64,000 nt of DNA from Ligilactobacillus apodemi DSM 16634 = JCM 16172 (GTDB lineage Bacteria > Bacillota > Bacilli > Lactobacillales > Lactobacillaceae): positions 908,294 through 972,293 of the forward strand of contig NZ_AZFT01000053.1 of assembly GCF_001434405.1 (NCBI RefSeq), read 5' to 3'. Shown here one piece after another: positions 18,203-27,295 of the stretch (positions within the stretch are counted from its first letter, which is position 1; each line of letters opens with the position of its first letter). The notes beneath the pieces were generated by a model that saw nothing but the letters and a program-made list of their open reading frames with translations, did not search any database and was not told the origin of the DNA. Both the position numbers and the translations under genes were made by a program.

Positions 18203-18799
18203 TTACTTCCACCATTGATCAAATTGCTCCATTAACTCATTTACGGCACGTCCACGATGACTTACACTATTTTTTTGTTCCATCGTTAATTGAGCAAACG
18301 ACTTTTCAAACGGTGGATAATAAAACAATGGATCATAGCCAAAACCGCCCTCACCTTGAGGCGCTGTTAAAATCACACCATCAACTTGACCTTGCGCAAC
18401 TAATTTAGGCTTATTAGGGTCACAAACAACGATCGCACAATGAAAATGTGCAGTTCTTTTTTCACGTGGTACCCCCTCCAACTTAGTGAGAACTTTTTGT
18501 TTGTTAGCTTCATCATCGTGATCACCGGCATAACGTGCGGAGTAGATCCCCGGTTCACCATTTAATTGGTCGATCGCTAACCCCGAATCATCAGCTAATG
18601 CTAACACTTGGTATTTATCTGCCAGTGCTTTAGCCTTGATCGTAGCATTTTCCACAAACGTCGTACCATTTTCTTCGATCTCAATTTTTTCTGGGATATC
18701 ATTTAAAGTAATGACTTCAAAGCCCTTAGGTTCAAATAAACTTCGATATTCTCGCGCTTTTCCCTCATTTTTAGTTGCAATCAATAATTTTTCCACCAT
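18203..18799 (-). CDS. rdgB: dITP/XTP pyrophosphatase
   Basis: House-cleaning enzyme that hydrolyses dITP, ITP and XTP to monophosphates, keeping deaminated purines out of DNA and RNA. Ham1 family, 198 residues: IATKNEGKAREYR near the N-terminus, LADDSGLAIDQLNGEPGIYSARYAG in the centre, GEGGFGYDPLFYYP and the C-terminal SHRGRAVN. All the usual motifs are intact. First gene of a short operon with the phosphodiesterase and the small membrane protein. Confidence 0.95.
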   Translation of the reverse strand: MVEKLLIATKNEGKAREYRSLFEPKGFEVITLNDIPEKIEIEENGTTFVENATIKAKALADKYQVLALADDSGLAIDQLNGEPGIYSARYAGDHDDEANKQKVLTKLEGVPREKRTAHFHCAIVVCDPNKPKLVAQGQVDGVILTAPQGEGGFGYDPLFYYPPFEKSFAQLTMEQKNSVSHRGRAVNELMEQFDQWWK

Positions 18800-18910
18800 A
18801 ATTCACCTCTGAACGCTAATTTCTACTTTCATTATGCAAAAATCTCCCGTAGATTTCAATTACTCTAGTTTAAGATTCTAAAAAGTCATACAAAAAAATT
18901 TTTTACACGG

Positions 18911-18916
18911 TATAAT
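18911..18916 (+). promoter_or_regulatory. -10 element of yslB
   Basis: A perfect TATAAT, 39 bases before the preferred ATG at 18955. It makes the ATG at 18916 an unlikely start because transcription would begin after it. The -35 is weak. Confidence 0.55.
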
Positions 18917-18954
18917 TGTATATGATAACAATTATTAAGGATGTGGCTTTTTTA

Positions 18955-19488
18955 ATGCAAGACAACTTTTATGAACTAGCAAACGCCGATAAGCAACCTA
19001 AGTCTACTTTAGCGGTTGCCCTTATTCGCGATGCACTCTTACCTGAAATTTTAGGTGCTGACAATAACATCTTATATTGGGCGGGAAAACGTTTAGCGCG
19101 TAATTTCCCGATCGCAAAAGATGAGGAGATCCCAGTCTTTTTTGAACAAGCAGATTGGGGCGAATTAAAACGCATTAAATCAAAAAAAGATCAACAATAT
19201 TTTCAATTAACTGGTGATGTTGTTAAAATGCGCCAAAAATTAAATCCTAAGAGCGAATTTCTACTTGAAGCAGGTTTTTTGGCGGAAACTATCCAAAATC
19301 AACTGGGATTTATCACTGAAGTTGTCATCGATAAAAAAACACATGATTCGGTTACTTTCTTAGCTCAGATCGATCCAAAAGATGCCATCGATCTTGATAG
19401 CGTCGATGAACGCAAACCTTTAACGATCGAGCCACTCTCATTAGATGTAGCTGATGAACCCGAAGCAGAAGAAAACGATAAAGCTTAA
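18955..19488 (+). CDS. yslB: YslB family protein (DUF2507)
   Basis: 177 residues from the ATG at 18955. The N-terminal two thirds match the YslB/DUF2507 family (ALIRDALLPEILG, ILYWAGKRLAR, GFLAETIQ), which has a V4R-like fold; the tail is acidic (EPEAEENDKA). Function is not settled to my knowledge, though it has been linked with cell-shape and division phenotypes in Bacillus. AAGGA lies rather far (13 bases) from the ATG. Single gene on the plus strand between rdgB and trxA. Confidence 0.8.
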   Translation: MQDNFYELANADKQPKSTLAVALIRDALLPEILGADNNILYWAGKRLARNFPIAKDEEIPVFFEQADWGELKRIKSKKDQQYFQLTGDVVKMRQKLNPKSEFLLEAGFLAETIQNQLGFITEVVIDKKTHDSVTFLAQIDPKDAIDLDSVDERKPLTIEPLSLDVADEPEAEENDKA

Positions 19489-19495
19489 CATAACT

Positions 19496-19535
19496 AAAGA
19501 ACCACTAGCAGCAAATGGACTGCTAGTGGTTCTTT
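19496..19535. terminator. bidirectional terminator between yslB and trxA
   Basis: A perfect 16-base stem (AAAGAACCACTAGCAG) with an eight-base loop; A-run and T-run ends suit both converging genes. Confidence 0.92.
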
Positions 19536-19539
19536 AACG

Positions 19540-19851
19540 TTAAATATATTGTGCTAATTTTGCTTGCAACGTGCCTTTATCATGGTAACCGATCAAAGTA
19601 TCGACCACTTTACCGTCTTTTTGAATCACTAAAGTTGGAATACTCATCACACCATATTTAGCTGCAGTTGCTTGGTTTTTATCGACATCAACTTTACCGA
19701 TCGTGACCTCATCGCCCATTTCAGCTGCCAACTGTTCGATCACCGGAGCTTGCATCCGACATGGGCCACACCATGTTGCCCAAAAATCTGTAAGTGTTAC
19801 CCCATTGGCAGTTTCTTGTGCGTAATCTGCATCTGTCCATTCTTTAACCAT
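19540..19851 (-). CDS. trxA: thioredoxin
   Basis: Cytoplasmic dithiol reductase. 103 residues with the active site W27-C28-G-P-C31 and the cis-proline loop in MSIPTL. Typical thioredoxin length with no signal peptide. Its own promoter is visible upstream (TTGCTT-16-TATATT), so it is expressed apart from mutS2, although mutS2 ends only about 80 bases before it. Confidence 0.96.
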   Translation of the reverse strand: MVKEWTDADYAQETANGVTLTDFWATWCGPCRMQAPVIEQLAAEMGDEVTIGKVDVDKNQATAAKYGVMSIPTLVIQKDGKVVDTLIGYHDKGTLQAKLAQYI

Positions 19852-19883
19852 AACTATTTCACCTTCTACTTTTATTTAGTAAG

Positions 19884-19911
19884 AATATATCATACTCGCT
19901 CTAAAAAGCAA
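19884..19911 (-). promoter_or_regulatory. promoter of trxA
   Basis: On the minus strand TTGCTT (19911-19906), a 16-base spacer and TATATT (19889-19884) preceded by TGA, giving an extended -10. Confidence 0.65.
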
Positions 19912-19931
19912 ACTTATTTGTTTAATGATAA

Positions 19932-22292
19932 CTAGCGGAAATAAACCACTGTTGCCCCATCGCCACCATTATTAGGCGCTGCAAAATTAAAGCGTTTGAC
20001 CGCACGATTCGAATTCAAATACTTGGTGATCCCTTCACGTAGCGCCCCAGTCCCTTTACCATGAACGATCGTCACTGACGGATAGCCCGCTAAAATAGCA
20101 GCGTCAATATAACGATCAACTTCAGTTAGGGCCTCTTCATAACGTTTACCGCGCAGATCAAGGCGGGGCGAAACATGACTTTGCGAAGCAGAACGTAAAA
20201 CTGTTCCGGCACGCTTAGCTTTTTTAGGTTCGACTTTGATTTTTTCAAGTTCTGACTCATCGATCTTCATCTTCAAGATCCCTAATTGAACTTCCCAAGC
20301 ATGATCAGAAACTTTTTGCAATAAAACACCGTGTTGGCCGTATGAAGTCACCATGACATCATCATTTGGCTTAAAGGCTTGTTGGCGTTTAGCGCGTCGC
20401 AAGACCTTATTTTTCTTCAATGTTTGTTGTTGCTCTAATGAATTCAATTGTGCTTTAGCATCGATCAATTCATTTTCCTTGACCGTAGCACTTGTTTGCT
20501 GTTGCATTTGACGCAAGTTTTTGATGATCTCATCAGCTTCTTGTTTGGCCTTTGCAACGATTTCATTTGCTTGTTGTTTAGCTTGTTCTTTTAGCTGTTC
20601 TCGTTCATTAGTAAAGCGTTCATAAGCCACTGAAAGATCATGATGTAAGCTTTGCGCTTCAGCTAAGTCTTTTTTCAAGCTGATCGCTTCTTCTTCTGCT
20701 TGGCGTCTTTTAGCGACTAAATCAGCAATCATTTCATTTAATTCTTGGCTATCTTGTGTCACTAAACCACGAGCAGCTGCTACAACTACCTCGTCTAAAC
20801 CTAATCGTTCAGAAATATTAAAAGCGTTACTTTGCCCTGGGATCCCGATCAACAAGCGATAAGTTGGACGTAGCGTTTCTTCATTAAATTCCATCGAAGC
20901 GTTGATCGTTTGCGCCCGCTCGAAGCCGTATGTTTTCAGCTCTGGATAGTGCGTCGTGGCTAAAACATACGCTCCTTTAGCCCCGATAGCGTCTAAAATT
21001 GCGATCGCTAAGGCGGCACCTTCTTGCGGATCAGTCCCTGCACCCAATTCATCAAATAACACAAGCGAATCTTGGTCAACTTGTTTTAAAATTTTCACGA
21101 TATTTGTCATATGAGAAGAAAATGTGCTCAAACTTTGCTCGATCGACTGCTCGTCGCCAATATCAGCAAAAATCTCTTTAAAGATCCCAATGCGACTTTC
21201 TTCAAAAGCAGGGATAAATAAACCTGATTGCCCCATCATCTGCACGAGCCCTAAAGTCTTTAACGTGATCGTTTTCCCACCAGTATTAGGTCCTGTAATG
21301 ACCATTGCCTGATAGTCTTTTCCTAAAACGATGTCATTTTTTACGGCTTTATCCATCTGCAACAATGGATGCCACACTTGACGTAAATAAATATCGTTTT
21401 CTTTAGACAATAGTGGCTGAGTTGCTTTGATCTCTTTGGCATATTTCGCCTTAGCATTAATGAAATCAAATTCCCCTAACAGTTCAGCATTGTTTGCTAG
21501 CTCAGCCGTATAAGGGGCAACTTCACCGGAAAGCTCCCGTAAGATTCGCAAAATTTCTTCTTTTTCAGCGACTTGTTCTTGTTTTAAGCGATTATTTAAT
21601 TCCACGATCTCACGTGGTTCAATAAAATACGTTTGCCCCGAAGAACTTTGGTCATGGACGATCCCACCAAATTTTCCTTTGTGTTCCGCTTTGACAGGAA
21701 TAACATAACGCTCATTTCTGATCGTTACATTTGCCCCACTCAAATATTTTGCTTGACTACCACGAGTCAACGCAACTAAACGATTACGAATCGTGGCTTC
21801 AGTATTAGTGATCTGACGTCTTAACGACCGTAATAAGCTTGAAGCATCATCCGTTACATAACCGTCATTTTCAAGACAAAGCCGCAAACGCTTGGTAAGC
21901 TTAGGTAAGGTCGCTAATTGTTGGTCTAATTCGTATAAATAATGAAATTCGACCTTTTCATCTGCTAAAGCAGCTAAAAAACAGTGGATCTCATTAGTAG
22001 CTCGTAAGACTTGACTGATTTGAGCTAACTCAACCCCATTTAACGTTGCACCAATTTCTAAACGTTTTAAATGTTTGGTGATCAACACTAATTTGGGAAG
22101 TGGTAAGCCACCTTTTAACCGTAAAACATCAACGCCATCTTTTGTTTCCAAAAGTTGGCGCTCTACTGTTTCAAAATCGCTTTGAGGCGTTAAGTGTTCT
22201 GCTTGGCGTTTACCCATCTCAGTCACAGCATAGTTAAGCACTTTTTGCTTTATTTTATCGTATTCAAGTACACTTAAACTTTTTTGATTCAT
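19932..22292 (-). CDS. mutS2: MutS2 ATPase/nuclease with Smr domain
   Basis: 786 residues from the ATG at 22292 (AGAGGTG site); the longer reading that overlaps cvpA is rejected. MutS core and clamp helices, Walker A GPNTGGKT (334-341), DELGAGTDP Walker B region, a long coiled coil (about 500-620, Lys/Glu/Gln rich), then a KOW-like stretch and the C-terminal Smr domain (LDLRGKRYEEAL, VHGKGTGALR). MutS2 suppresses homologous recombination in some bacteria and splits collided ribosomes in Bacillus. Follows cvpA by about 12 bases. Confidence 0.95.
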   Translation of the reverse strand: MNQKSLSVLEYDKIKQKVLNYAVTEMGKRQAEHLTPQSDFETVERQLLETKDGVDVLRLKGGLPLPKLVLITKHLKRLEIGATLNGVELAQISQVLRATNEIHCFLAALADEKVEFHYLYELDQQLATLPKLTKRLRLCLENDGYVTDDASSLLRSLRRQITNTEATIRNRLVALTRGSQAKYLSGANVTIRNERYVIPVKAEHKGKFGGIVHDQSSSGQTYFIEPREIVELNNRLKQEQVAEKEEILRILRELSGEVAPYTAELANNAELLGEFDFINAKAKYAKEIKATQPLLSKENDIYLRQVWHPLLQMDKAVKNDIVLGKDYQAMVITGPNTGGKTITLKTLGLVQMMGQSGLFIPAFEESRIGIFKEIFADIGDEQSIEQSLSTFSSHMTNIVKILKQVDQDSLVLFDELGAGTDPQEGAALAIAILDAIGAKGAYVLATTHYPELKTYGFERAQTINASMEFNEETLRPTYRLLIGIPGQSNAFNISERLGLDEVVVAAARGLVTQDSQELNEMIADLVAKRRQAEEEAISLKKDLAEAQSLHHDLSVAYERFTNEREQLKEQAKQQANEIVAKAKQEADEIIKNLRQMQQQTSATVKENELIDAKAQLNSLEQQQTLKKNKVLRRAKRQQAFKPNDDVMVTSYGQHGVLLQKVSDHAWEVQLGILKMKIDESELEKIKVEPKKAKRAGTVLRSASQSHVSPRLDLRGKRYEEALTEVDRYIDAAILAGYPSVTIVHGKGTGALREGITKYLNSNRAVKRFNFAAPNNGGDGATVVYFR

Positions 22293-22303
22293 CCAATCAC
22301 CTC

Positions 22304-22816
22304 TTAACCAAAAGTTGTCGTTTGTGACCCATTGAGCCAATTATTATAGACTTGCTCAGAGATAAGTGGTGTTTTATTCAAAATAAATTGCGCTACGCTT
22401 GAATTATCAAGGAGAACTTGGGTGCTTTCACTTGGCCAAGCCGAAACTAACAGCAAACCAAAAAACAAGACACCATACATCAAAAGTAACGCAACCATTC
22501 CACCTAAAAAGCCATCAACTTGAGAGATCACTGGGACTTTTTTAGTCGTTAAACTCGCTGCATTTGTGATGATCCGCAAGCCGATTCCACCTAAAATTGC
22601 GATCACCCAAAAGGCAAGCATTTGATAAAAGACTTGACTCACAGTCGTAGGAAAAATATTACTTAACATTTGTCCCACACTGGGAGCTAAAAAGATCCCT
22701 AAACCAGCTACAACTAAAAAGCCGATCGTTCTAACAACAATTGCTACTAAACCACGACGCATTCCGCTACGATAAGCCAGTAGCAAAGCAATAATTATTA
22801 TTATCGTTAAAATCAT
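22304..22816 (-). CDS. cvpA: CvpA family membrane protein
   Basis: 170 residues with four hydrophobic segments (about 1-22, 24-46, 62-85 and 102-125) and the motif SQVDGFLGGMVALLLMYGVLFFGLLL typical of CvpA (colicin V production/CvpA superfamily). Role unclear; relatives are linked with membrane and envelope stress. It lies in the conserved zapA-cvpA-mutS2 order, 12 bases after zapA. Confidence 0.85.
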   Translation of the reverse strand: MILTIIIIIALLLAYRSGMRRGLVAIVVRTIGFLVVAGLGIFLAPSVGQMLSNIFPTTVSQVFYQMLAFWVIAILGGIGLRIITNAASLTTKKVPVISQVDGFLGGMVALLLMYGVLFFGLLLVSAWPSESTQVLLDNSSVAQFILNKTPLISEQVYNNWLNGSQTTTFG

Positions 22817-22828
22817 ATTATCCTTTCT

Positions 22829-23080
22829 TTATTGCTCTTCTTTAGCTTCTTTTAATTCTAATAACTCTTCTTGTTTATACAATTGATCTGAAACAGCATT
22901 GATCGCTAATAAGATCGCTGCTTTTTCATTATTCAAGGCTGGCATCAATTCTTTTATTTCAGCCAATTGTTGTTCAACGATCTTGATGACCGCATCCATA
23001 TGCTCAGGTTGCGCTTTACCAATGATCGTATAAACTTCGCCAGCAATTTTCACCTTAAAACGGCGCTTATCTTCAGGCAT
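22829..23080 (-). CDS. zapA: cell division protein ZapA
   Basis: 83 residues. ZapA bundles FtsZ filaments at the division site. The N-terminal RRFKVKIAGEVYTIIG strand-turn region is followed by a long amphipathic helix (about 25-83) that forms the dimer/tetramer coiled coil. Length and neighbours (cvpA, mutS2) fit the Firmicute ZapA. The next gene up, DUF1292, ends with its own terminator, so zapA-cvpA-mutS2 is a separate transcript. Confidence 0.9.
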   Translation of the reverse strand: MPEDKRRFKVKIAGEVYTIIGKAQPEHMDAVIKIVEQQLAEIKELMPALNNEKAAILLAINAVSDQLYKQEELLELKEAKEEQ

Positions 23081-23141
23081 TTCAAAAGCCCCCTACATTA
23101 AAATTTCACTCTACCTTGCTATTCTATCATAGTTTTTAACT

Positions 23142-23176
23142 AAAAAAGTCCTAAATATCTAAGATATCCAGGACTT
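23142..23176 (-). terminator. terminator after the DUF1292 gene
   Basis: AAGTCCTGGATATCT pairs with AGATATTTAGGACTT (G-U pairs) on the minus strand and runs into TTTTTTAG. It ends the ireB-ruvX-DUF1292 unit. Confidence 0.85.
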
Positions 23177-23195
23177 CCATTGTTTGATGCTTAAA

Positions 23196-23489
23196 TTAAC
23201 CGTTTAGATTTTCGTCAGTTAAGAACGTATCTAAGACGCCTTCGACCATATCCCATTCTTCATCACTTTCGATGTCGAAAAGTTCCGCATCAGTGGCTTC
23301 ACCATCTTCATCTGGATTAAAGGAAAATGCCAAAACATCTACTTGTTCTTCTGGTTCTGAACCAGCTGGGATCAATAAGATGTAAGATTTACCATAATCT
23401 TCAGATTCAAAGGTAAATAGAACTTCATATAAAGTTTCGTTCCCGTTATCATCAACTAATGTAATTAAATTTTCTTCTTGTGCACTCAT
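23196..23489 (-). CDS. DUF1292 family protein (YrzB-like)
   Basis: 97 residues, strongly acidic (many Asp and Glu). The core ITLVDDNGNETLYEVLFTFES..YGKSYILLIPAG motif, read here in short pieces (DDNGNE, YEVLFTF, SYILLIPA), is that of DUF1292. No function is established. It belongs to the widely conserved ireB-ruvX-DUF1292 order and lies 16 bases after ruvX. Confidence 0.9.
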   Translation of the reverse strand: MSAQEENLITLVDDNGNETLYEVLFTFESEDYGKSYILLIPAGSEPEEQVDVLAFSFNPDEDGEATDAELFDIESDEEWDMVEGVLDTFLTDENLNG

Positions 23490-23505
23490 AAAAATACCCC
23501 TTCTC

Positions 23506-23946
23506 TTATAATTCTGACAATAATTTTCCTTTACTGTCTAAATAGTTTTGTAAAATCAATCCAGCAGCTAACTTGTCAATCACTTGCTTGCGCTTCTTAC
23601 GTGAAGTATCTGCTTGTTCAACTAACATGCGCTCAGCTTCAACAGTAGTCAATCGTTCATCACAAAAATCCACAGGTAAGCCAAATTCATTTTCTAAAAG
23701 TTTACCATAATTTTGTGAAGCTTCGGCGCGTGGCCCGAGAGTATTATTCATATTTTTAGGTAAACCGAGGACAAAACCTTTCACGTCATATTGATCAACT
23801 AATTGTTTGACCCGTTCGATCCCAAACTGTTCTTCTTCTTCGTTGATCTTAATGATCTCAACACCTTGCGCGGTCCACCCGAGTTCATCACTCACGGCAA
23901 CCCCGACTGTCCTTGAGCCCACATCTAGCCCCATCAATCGTGCCAA
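23506..23946 (-). CDS. ruvX: pre-16S rRNA nuclease YqgF / Holliday junction resolvase-like
   Basis: 146 residues, RNase H-like fold. [16 protein letters not shown] carries the first catalytic Asp, then [15 protein letters not shown] and FCDERLTT with further acidic residues. The family processes the 16S rRNA 5' end; the resolvase role is disputed. The start is TTG directly after the ireB stop, 8 bases from AAGGAGG; the ATG four codons on is too far from it. Tight coupling with ireB. Confidence 0.93.
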   Translation of the reverse strand: MARLMGLDVGSRTVGVAVSDELGWTAQGVEIIKINEEEEQFGIERVKQLVDQYDVKGFVLGLPKNMNNTLGPRAEASQNYGKLLENEFGLPVDFCDERLTTVEAERMLVEQADTSRKKRKQVIDKLAAGLILQNYLDSKGKLLSEL

Positions 23947-24207
23947 TTATTTATCCTCCTTGTTAAGATATGAACGGACTAATTCTTCAATGATCTCATC
24001 ACGTTCATGTCTTCTGATCAGGTTTCGCGCATCGTTGAGCCGTGGAATGTAGGCTGGATCACCAGAAAGCAAATAACCTACGATCTGGTTGATCGGGTTA
24101 TATCCTTTTTCTTCTAAAGCTGCATATACGGTTTTTAACGTTTCGCGTACATCTTTTTTGTCGCCATCATCAAAATCAAAATACATTGTTTTATCCAACG
24201 AACTCAT
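23947..24207 (-). CDS. IreB family regulatory phosphoprotein
   Basis: 86 residues, DUF965/IreB family. In Enterococcus faecalis IreB is phosphorylated by the kinase IreK on N-terminal threonines and affects cephalosporin tolerance; here a threonine is present at position 7 ([12 protein letters not shown]), in the same region. The core [28 protein letters not shown]-type motif is intact (read as [12 protein letters not shown] and DPAYIPR). First gene of the ireB-ruvX-DUF1292 unit, with a GGAGGTG ribosome site. Confidence 0.9.
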   Translation of the reverse strand: MSSLDKTMYFDFDDGDKKDVRETLKTVYAALEEKGYNPINQIVGYLLSGDPAYIPRLNDARNLIRRHERDEIIEELVRSYLNKEDK

Positions 24208-24311
24208 CTCAAAACACCTCCGTGATCTTGTTTACCATTACTATTTTACTAAACAAATTGGTTTGCTACAATGAATAAATCCTAATTATATATTACAAAA
24301 ATATTATAATT

Positions 24312-24357
24312 GTTAAAAGACGGCAGTTGGGGACCCTTGATTTGCCCCAACTGCCGT
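24312..24357 (-). terminator. terminator after alaS
   Basis: A perfect 13-base GC-rich stem (ACGGCAGTTGGGG) with a 12-base loop and CTTTT tail on the minus strand, five bases after the alaS stop. Confidence 0.93.
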
Positions 24358-24362
24358 AACTT

Positions 24363-27008
24363 TTATTTATTTTCTAACCAAACTTTTGCTTGAGCTAAAG
24401 CATCCGTTATTCCAGCTGGATTTTTACCACCAGCTTGGGCTAAGTTAGGACGACCACCACCGCCACCACCAACAAGTGGAGCGATTTCTTTGATCAAGTC
24501 ACCGGCTTTGATCCCAGCTTTAACGCCCGCATCTGAAACAGCTACGATCAAGTTGACCTTGTCTTTAGCTGGTGCTGTTGCTAAGACTAACACTTCAGAT
24601 AAGTTCTTTTCTTTCCATTGATCGGCTAATTGACGTAATTGATCCATTCCAGAAACATTTACTTTAGCAGCGATCAAAGTATGACCGTTTGCTTCAACAA
24701 TATCTTTAAAGATATCTTGTGCTTGTTGGCTCGCAAATTTTGCTTCAAGCGCTTGTTTTTGTTGTTCTAATTCTTTGATTTGTGCTTGTAAAGCTTCGAC
24801 CTTACGTGGCACTTCTTTTAATTGCACAACTTTCATTTCAGCTGCCGTTTCTTGTAATAAATCATTGCGTTGTTCTAAGAATTCAAAGGCTTCCTTAGAG
24901 GTTACCGCTTCGATCCGACGTACCCCGGCACCAACACCTGATTCAGAAACGATCTTGAATAAACCAAGTTCATTAGTGTTGTCCACGTGGTTCCCCCCAC
25001 AAAATTCCATGGAGTAGTCGCCAGCTTTAACAACACGTACAGTATCACCATATTTATCACCAAATAAAGCGATCGCACCCATCTTTTGGGCAGATTCTAG
25101 GTCTGTCACAACCGTTTCAACTGGTAAATTGGCCCAGATCTTGTCGTTTACAATATCTTCAACTTGTTGTAGTTGTTCATCTGTTACTGCACCTAAGTTA
25201 GTAAAGTCAAACCGTAGATAAGTTGGTTCCACTAACGAACCTGCTTGGTGAGTATGTTCACCTAAAACGTCACGTAAAGCTTGATCCAATAAGTGTGTAG
25301 CCGTATGGTTCTTTTTAACTTTATTGTGGAATTCACGGTTTACTTCTAAGTTGTAAGTCTTACCTTTAACCAATTCTTGGCGCAATTTCAAGGTATGCAT
25401 GTTTTGCCCGTTTGGTGCATGTTGAACATCCATTACTTCGGCAACAACATTACCAGCTTCATCTTTAACTAGACCTTTATCGGCTACTTGGCCCCCCATT
25501 TCAGCATAAAATGGTGTCTTATCAAAAATAACTTGCACGGTTGTATCAGCCGCAGCTTCATCGACCAATTCGTCAGCTAAAATGATATCTTCCACAGTTC
25601 CTAAAGCACTCAATTCGCTATAACCGACATATTCACTTGAAGTTGTGATATCAGTTAATAAGCCGTTTTGCACGCCCATTGATTTTGCACTTGAGCGCGC
25701 ATTACGGGCACGTTGCCGTTGTTTTTCCATTTCAGCATCAAAGCCTGCTTTATCAACACCTAAGCCATTGTCACTGGCATATTCAAGCGTTAATTCATAT
25801 GGAAAACCATAAGTATCGTAAAGTTTAAAGACCCCTGCCCCGGCAAGTTCTGTTTGACCAGCAGCTTTAGTTTGGGCGATCAAGTCGTCTAATAAAGCGA
25901 CCCCATCTTTTAAGGTCTCGTTGAAACGATCTTCTTCCATGCGAATAACTTTTTCAATATATTCTGCTTGTTCTAAGATCTCAGGGTAAGCTGATTCCAT
26001 AATTTGACCAACGATCGGTACTAATTTATACAAGAATGCATGGTCGATCCCCAGTTTTTGACCATGCATAACAGCACGCCGAATCAAGCGTCGGATCACG
26101 TAACCGCGACCTTCATTTGAAGGTAAAGCACCATCACCGATCGCAAAGGTCACAGCCCGAGCGTGATCAGCGATAACTTTAAAGGAAATATCTTTTTCAG
26201 AATCTTGACCATAGTGATATTTACCACTTAATTTTTCTGTTTCCTTGATAAGTGGCATGAAAAGATCAGTTTCAAAGTTAGTCTTTGCATTTTGGAAAAC
26301 AGAAACGACACGTTCTAAGCCCATGCCCGTATCAATGTTTTTATGTGGTAATTCTTCGTAAGTTCCATCTGGTTTGTGGTTAAATTGGGAGAACACGATG
26401 TTCCAAATTTCAAGGTATCGTTCGTTTTCGCCCCCAGGATAATTTTCTGGGTCGTCTTCAGCCACATTGTTCATTGCTTGACCACGATCGTAGAAAATTT
26501 CTGAGTCAGGACCAGATGGACCTTCACCGATATCCCAGAAGTTATCTTCGTCTTCGTAGATATGATCTTCTTTAACCCCAGCTTCTAACCAGATCTTTTT
26601 AGCATCCGTATCTTTAGGATAGACTGTGATATAAAGTTTTTCAGGATCTAAAGCAAACCATTCTTCGCTCGTCAATAATTCCCAAGCCCAGTTGATCGCT
26701 TCTTTTTTGAAATAATCACCGATCGAGAAGTTACCTAACATTTCAAATAACGTATGGTGGCGCGCTGTGCGACCAACATTTTCGATATCGTTAGTTCTGA
26801 TCGATTTTTGGGAGCTTGTCATGCGATGATTCTTAGGAACAACAGAACCATCAAAATATTTTTTCATCGTAGCGACCCCAGAGTTGATCCAAAGTAAAGT
26901 TGGGTCATCTTGTGGTACTAAAGGCGCACTTTGCATGATATCATGGCCTTTTTGAGCAAAAAAATCTAAATACATTTGGCGAATTTGTGCACTAGATAAT
27001 TCTTTCAT
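24363..27008 (-). CDS. alaS: alanyl-tRNA synthetase
   Basis: 881 residues, full length. Class II catalytic domain at the N-terminus (FAQKGHDIMQSAPLVP, RHHTLFEMLGNFS, GMGLERV), the tRNA-recognition helices, the editing domain with zinc ligands HTATHLLDQAL and CGGNHVDNT, a coiled-coil linker (about 715-760), and the C-Ala domain with GGGGGGRPNLAQAGG. Nothing is missing. It is controlled by the T-box leader just upstream and has its own terminator. Confidence 0.97.
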   Translation of the reverse strand: MKELSSAQIRQMYLDFFAQKGHDIMQSAPLVPQDDPTLLWINSGVATMKKYFDGSVVPKNHRMTSSQKSIRTNDIENVGRTARHHTLFEMLGNFSIGDYFKKEAINWAWELLTSEEWFALDPEKLYITVYPKDTDAKKIWLEAGVKEDHIYEDEDNFWDIGEGPSGPDSEIFYDRGQAMNNVAEDDPENYPGGENERYLEIWNIVFSQFNHKPDGTYEELPHKNIDTGMGLERVVSVFQNAKTNFETDLFMPLIKETEKLSGKYHYGQDSEKDISFKVIADHARAVTFAIGDGALPSNEGRGYVIRRLIRRAVMHGQKLGIDHAFLYKLVPIVGQIMESAYPEILEQAEYIEKVIRMEEDRFNETLKDGVALLDDLIAQTKAAGQTELAGAGVFKLYDTYGFPYELTLEYASDNGLGVDKAGFDAEMEKQRQRARNARSSAKSMGVQNGLLTDITTSSEYVGYSELSALGTVEDIILADELVDEAAADTTVQVIFDKTPFYAEMGGQVADKGLVKDEAGNVVAEVMDVQHAPNGQNMHTLKLRQELVKGKTYNLEVNREFHNKVKKNHTATHLLDQALRDVLGEHTHQAGSLVEPTYLRFDFTNLGAVTDEQLQQVEDIVNDKIWANLPVETVVTDLESAQKMGAIALFGDKYGDTVRVVKAGDYSMEFCGGNHVDNTNELGLFKIVSESGVGAGVRRIEAVTSKEAFEFLEQRNDLLQETAAEMKVVQLKEVPRKVEALQAQIKELEQQKQALEAKFASQQAQDIFKDIVEANGHTLIAAKVNVSGMDQLRQLADQWKEKNLSEVLVLATAPAKDKVNLIVAVSDAGVKAGIKAGDLIKEIAPLVGGGGGGRPNLAQAGGKNPAGITDALAQAKVWLENK

Positions 27009-27035
27009 ATTTCTATCCTTTCCTTAGCTAAGAGT

Positions 27036-27246
27036 AAAAAAACACCGCTGCTAGCAAGGACGCCAGTGCGCGGTACCACCTTGCTTGCAACGATGTTAGT
27101 CGTAACCTCTTAGTTGCTCAAATACGTGAGCACGTTATTTTCATGTAATAATATTAGTTTCAGGGAGCACCAACCAGCTTTTGCAAGTCCTTTCACCTAC
27201 CGGACTCTCGCTTTAGCAAAATAGCTGACTGACATATCCTGAGTCA
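27036..27246 (-). promoter_or_regulatory. alanine T-box riboswitch of alaS
   Basis: The minus strand carries the T-box sequence AGGTGGTACCGCG (27081-27069), whose UGGU bulge can pair with the ACCA end of uncharged tRNA. Upstream, stem I is closed by TCAGG/CCTGA, and the specifier loop holds GCT (27168-27166), an alanine codon. The competing terminator pairs ACCGC with GCGGT and ends in TTTTTTT (27042-27036). Uncharged tRNA-Ala should stabilise the antiterminator and switch alaS on. Confidence 0.95.
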
Positions 27247-27252
27247 AAGCAA

Positions 27253-27281
27253 AGTATAGGCAAAAATCACCCTTTTGTCAA
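27253..27281 (-). promoter_or_regulatory. promoter of the alaS T-box leader
   Basis: On the minus strand a perfect TTGACA (27281-27276), a 17-base spacer and TATACT (27258-27253). Confidence 0.9.
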
Positions 27282-27295
27282 GCTCAGAAACGTTT

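Noticed and set aside
22293-22340. 16-codon N-terminal extension of MutS2 overlapping cvpA
   Set aside because: It has no ribosome site and lacks family similarity; the ATG at 22292 has AGAGGTG.
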